From: Lojkania enalia
Taxonomy: Eukaryota > Ascomycota > Dothideomycetes > Pleosporales
Length of the DNA stretch: 45,929 nucleotides
Assembly: GCA_010094045.1 (NCBI GenBank)
Contig: ML986850.1
Location: forward strand, 1 to 45,929
Reading direction: 5' to 3'
Shown here one piece after another: positions 42,621 through 45,929 of this stretch. Within the stretch, counting starts at the first letter, position 1. The number at the start of each line of letters is the position of its first letter. The position numbers and the translations under genes were made by a program. The notes under the pieces were generated by a model. The model was not told the DNA's origin, did not search any database, and saw only the letters and a program-made list of their open reading frames with translations.

Positions 42621-43899
42621 AGAATATAGCGCCCCTCTACTATTAATCTATTAAAGGTCTTAGAGCTCTACTATACCCTATAAGTCCTACTCTTAAACCT
42701 CTAACTAATTTTTTAACCAATCTTTAATACGCTTATTATTTTATAGATAAGACTATTATTCTTACTTTTAAATACAACTAGTTTTACTAATTAGAATATT
42801 ACTAAAAGGTCCGTTTTAGAAGTAAATTATTTTTTAGGATTATATTTATACTAAATCTCTATATATCTATAGAACTAGCCTCTATAGAAATAGTTATAGA
42901 ACTACTAGATCTTAGCTCCTTTCTTAATCTATTAAAACCTAGTCTAGTAAAATATTAATATTCTTATTAATACTAGAGCTACTAATTATAGCTATATCTA
43001 TAGAGACTTTATATATACCCTAAAACTCTAAAAGATATAACTCCTATATAATTTATATCTAACCGACTTTAATAGAAAAGTTTTTTATAAGAAGATTATT
43101 TCCTACTTAGTTATCTTAACCCTCTAACACCTAAACTATTTAGAGATAGTATATTTCTATATAATTATACTAGAAAAATACTAGTTAATTCTAAGATAGT
43201 TATAAATATATAAGTATTATATAAACCTAGATTATAAGAATAAATAACTAGTCTTTACTACTAACTAATACCTAACTTAATACTTATAATCTACTAGTAT
43301 TACTATCTACTAATAGGCTACTTAAACGGTTATTAAAGATTGTAAACTATTTAAACCTAATATAAAAGAAGATTCTAAAATAACTAATTTATAACTCTTA
43401 TATAGCCTAAAGCCTAGATAGTACTATTTAAAGTTCCGCCTATTAAACTATATCTAATATAATTACTAGCTGCTTAAAATACTATATTAGTTAAAAGAAT
43501 TTAAAACTAAAACCGACCTAATCTTAAATAAAGATTATTACTAAAAGGACCCATCTAAGTTTAAATACCTAAAGTTTATACTATAACTAGATATATATTA
43601 TATAAGTATTATACTACTAGTCTAATTCTTCTAGTAATTTAACTATAAAATCTTCGCTGTGTTAATAGCTAATATTAATAAAATTCTAGCTCTAAAGGTA
43701 TATACTAATCCTATTACTAAAGTACCTAAAGAATACTATAATCTATTATCTATCTTCTTATATAAGAATATAGATAAGCTATCTAAATAATAACCGTATA
43801 ATTATAAGATTAAACTAGAGAATAGTAAGTAAGCTAGCTTTAGTCTACTCTATAAAATGTTCTAGAATAAGTTAAAGGTACTAAAGAAGTACCTTAATA

Positions 43900-45030
43900 A
43901 GAACTTATCTAAGGGATTTATTAGAGTAAACTTATTACTAGTAGCTGTACCTATAATCTTTATAAAGAAACTTAGAGGTGGTTTTTGATTTTATATAAAT
44001 TATAGAGCCCTAAATACTATTACTATTAAGAACTAATACCTAATTCTACTAATCTAAGAAATATTAACCTAACTTAATAAGGCTAAATACTATATAAAAC
44101 TTAATATTATTACTATATTTAATAAGTTAAAGATTACTAAAGAAGATAAATAGAAAACTACCTTTTATATATGCTATAAGCTATTTAAATATCTAGTAAT
44201 ACCCTTTAATCTAGTTAATAATTTAAGTATATTCTAGTACTTTATAAATAATATATTAAAACTATATTTTAATATATTCTATACTACCTATATTAATAAT
44301 ATTCTAATATTTAGTAAGAATCTAAAGGATTATAAGTAGTATATCCAGCTAGTCCTTAAAGCCTTAAGAGCAAATAGTCTATAGCTTAATATAGATAAGT
44401 ATAAGTTCTACTAGTTAGAAGTAACCTACCTAGAGTATATAATTATTATAGAAGGGATTTATATAGACTTAAAGAAGGTAGAAACAATTATTAACTAAGA
44501 ATACTTTAAGAATATAAAAGATATTTAAGCTTTTATAGGCTTTATAAACTTCTACTAATAATTTATTAGCAACTTCTTATAGAAAGTCTCCCCTTTAATA
44601 GCCCTGACTAAGAAGAATACTTGATTTAACTAGAATAATAGCTGTTAATATTCTTTTAACTATTTAAAGAATGCTTTTATCTCTATATTAATTTTCTAAT
44701 ACTTTAACCCTAAGCTACTAATAGTAGTAGAAGCTAATATATCTAACTTTATAATAGCTAGTATACTCTCCTAGAGAGGTGCTAATAGTAAACTAAGATC
44801 TATTACCTACTTCTCTAAGTATATAAACTCTACTAAAGGTAACTATAAAATATATAATAAGAAACTACTCGCGATTATCTAATATTTTAAGTAATAGAGG
44901 CCCGAATTAGAAGGTGTAGTATTTTCTATAGAAGTACTAAGCGATTATAAGAACCTATAATACTTTATAATAACGAAGTAGCTAAGCTACTAATAGACCT
45001 GTTAGTTAGAATATCTATTAAAGTTTAACT
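43900..45030 (+). pseudogene. Gypsy-C copy 3 RT and RNase H remnant
   Basis: The RT start near 43935-44040 reads VAVPIIFIKKLRGGF*FYIN, then ALNTITIKN. The YxDD region near 44285-44310 reads TTYINNILIFSKN, with Asn for both Asp. The thumb and connection region follow (AFIGFINFY**FISNFL near 44527-44580). RNase H starts near 44720 (EANISNFIIA) and carries the DKELLA-type motif (YNKKLLAII) near 44850-44880. One polyprotein in order, with stops. The region 42620-43900 holds gag end and protease, not individually recognised. Confidence 0.83.
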
Positions 45031-45199
45031 TTAGTATTATATACCGATCTAGAAAACTTAGAGAGAAGCCTAATACTTTAATTTAAAGGTTATAAGATAA
45101 GTCTATATAAGAAGAGGCCTATAAAGGTTATTAATAGATATTACTTCGTTCTAAACTATTCTAATAGATAGAAATAGACTAATCGATTATAGAGATTAT

Positions 45200-45929
45200 T
45201 AACGAAGAATACCTAAATAATAATCTAATTTAAGATACCCTAAAGCTACTAAGAAAAGAAGTCTATCGATCTAAACTTCTAATTCTAGCTAACTATAAAG
45301 AGTATAATAACTAATTATATTATTAAGATCGACTTATAGTACTAGACTATAATAAGCTAAAGCTTAAGCTGCTATAAGCTATCTATAACTTACTATCTAG
45401 TAGATACCCTAGTTAAGAAAAGACTTTAGAACTACTCTAGCGCGAGTACTATTAGTTAAAGATATTCGACTTAATATAATAATATATAGGCTGTTATTAT
45501 ATATACTAAAGAAGTAAGACTTTTAGAGAGAAGTACTATAGATTACTAAAACTGTTGTCTATACCTAAACGAAGGTTTTAAGATATCTCTATAGACTTTA
45601 TAACTAATCTACTAGAATTAGAAGGTTGTACGAATATTATAGTAGTAGTTAATAGGCTTAGTAAGTATAGATACCTAATACTATATATAAGAATCGAAGC
45701 TCCTAATATTATCTAACTATTCTATTACTATATATAGGTTTACTATAGACTGTTATATACTATTACATCTAATTATAGAATATAGTTTATTTCTACCTTC
45801 TATTAAGAGTTCTATAGATAGCTATAAATTAATATATATATATTAACCAGCTTCTATTTAGAGACTGATAGTTAGATAGAGAACGTTAATATAGTAATAG
45901 AATAAGTTCTTCGAGCCTATACTAGCTAT
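45200..45929 (+). pseudogene. Gypsy-C copy 3 integrase remnant, cut by window end
   Basis: Collinear with the integrase of copy 1 (39980-40720). The window ends just after the motif region ETDS*IENVNIVIE near 45863-45905, which corresponds to the third catalytic residue region. The rest of integrase, the chromodomain and the 3' LTR lie outside. Confidence 0.8.

Larger units (their letters stand above)
41347..45929 (+). mobile_element. Gypsy-C copy 3, nested in copy 1, truncated by window end
   Basis: Plus-strand Gypsy-C with its 5' LTR at 41347-41649, then gag, protease, RT, RNase H and part of integrase. It is uninterrupted, so it shows the empty sites for the copia (near 42626), pogo-A (near 44095), pogo-B (near 44326) and Gypsy-C copy 2 (near 44760) insertions. 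It entered the chromodomain of copy 1; the bases before it, agcta (41342-41346), should recur after its 3' LTR. CA/TG are almost absent. Confidence 0.91.

Noticed and set aside
1..45929. Mitochondrial or plastid DNA because of AT richness
   Set aside because: The composition is CA/TG-specific loss with CG kept, and the content is nuclear retrotransposons and DNA transposons with target duplications; no organelle gene is seen.
1..45929. A centromere
   Set aside because: Nested, RIP-mutated retrotransposons are found in fungal centromeres but also in ordinary heterochromatin; nothing in the sequence alone separates these, so no claim is made.

Overview
This window is a transposon graveyard in the nuclear genome of a filamentous ascomycete (Pezizomycotina). 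I find no host gene, rRNA or tRNA. Two things point to this group. First, CA and TG dinucleotides are almost erased and TA is greatly over-represented, while CG, CT and CC survive (the first 120 bases contain no CA and no TG). That is the pattern of repeat-induced point mutation (RIP), which turns CA into TA on either strand. Second, the element families are those common in such fungi: Ty3/gypsy chromoviruses, Ty1/copia and Fot1/pogo-type DNA transposons. CAA, CAG and TGG codons have become TAA or TAG, so almost no open frame is left, although the proteins can still be read through the stops.

The whole window resolves into nested insertions. Left half: Gypsy-A copy 1 (minus) occupies 1-2762 and 15417-16104. 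It is split by Gypsy-A copy 2 (plus, 2763-15416), which is itself split by Gypsy-B (minus, 4957-10460). Gypsy-A copy 1 had inserted into a pogo-A element whose 3' part is 16105-17200. Centre: 17203-17847 is unassigned, followed by a pogo-C element (about 17848-20720). A 10-N assembly gap (19040-19049) lies inside pogo-C, and the 1460 bases on its left are repeated almost perfectly on its right, probably an assembly error.

Right half: Gypsy-C copy 1 (plus) begins at 20721 inside pogo-C and runs past the window end. It holds five insertions: a Ty1/copia element (minus, 22026-27681), a complete pogo-A (minus, 29151-31000), a complete pogo-B (plus, 31233-33099), Gypsy-C copy 2 (minus, 33540-39533) and Gypsy-C copy 3 (plus, 41347 onward).

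Boundaries rest on equal-length LTRs (279, 202, 303 and 205 bp), matching target-site duplications and uninterrupted homologous copies elsewhere in the window. The copia element, and to a lesser degree pogo-B and Gypsy-B, keep many CA/TG dinucleotides, so mutation came in layers. No element appears able to make its proteins. I found no convincing new biological system. The points most worth a second look are the half-tRNA primer site and 12-bp GATATC array of the copia element, the extra 3' region of Gypsy-A, the unassigned block at 17203-17847 and the duplicated gap flank.
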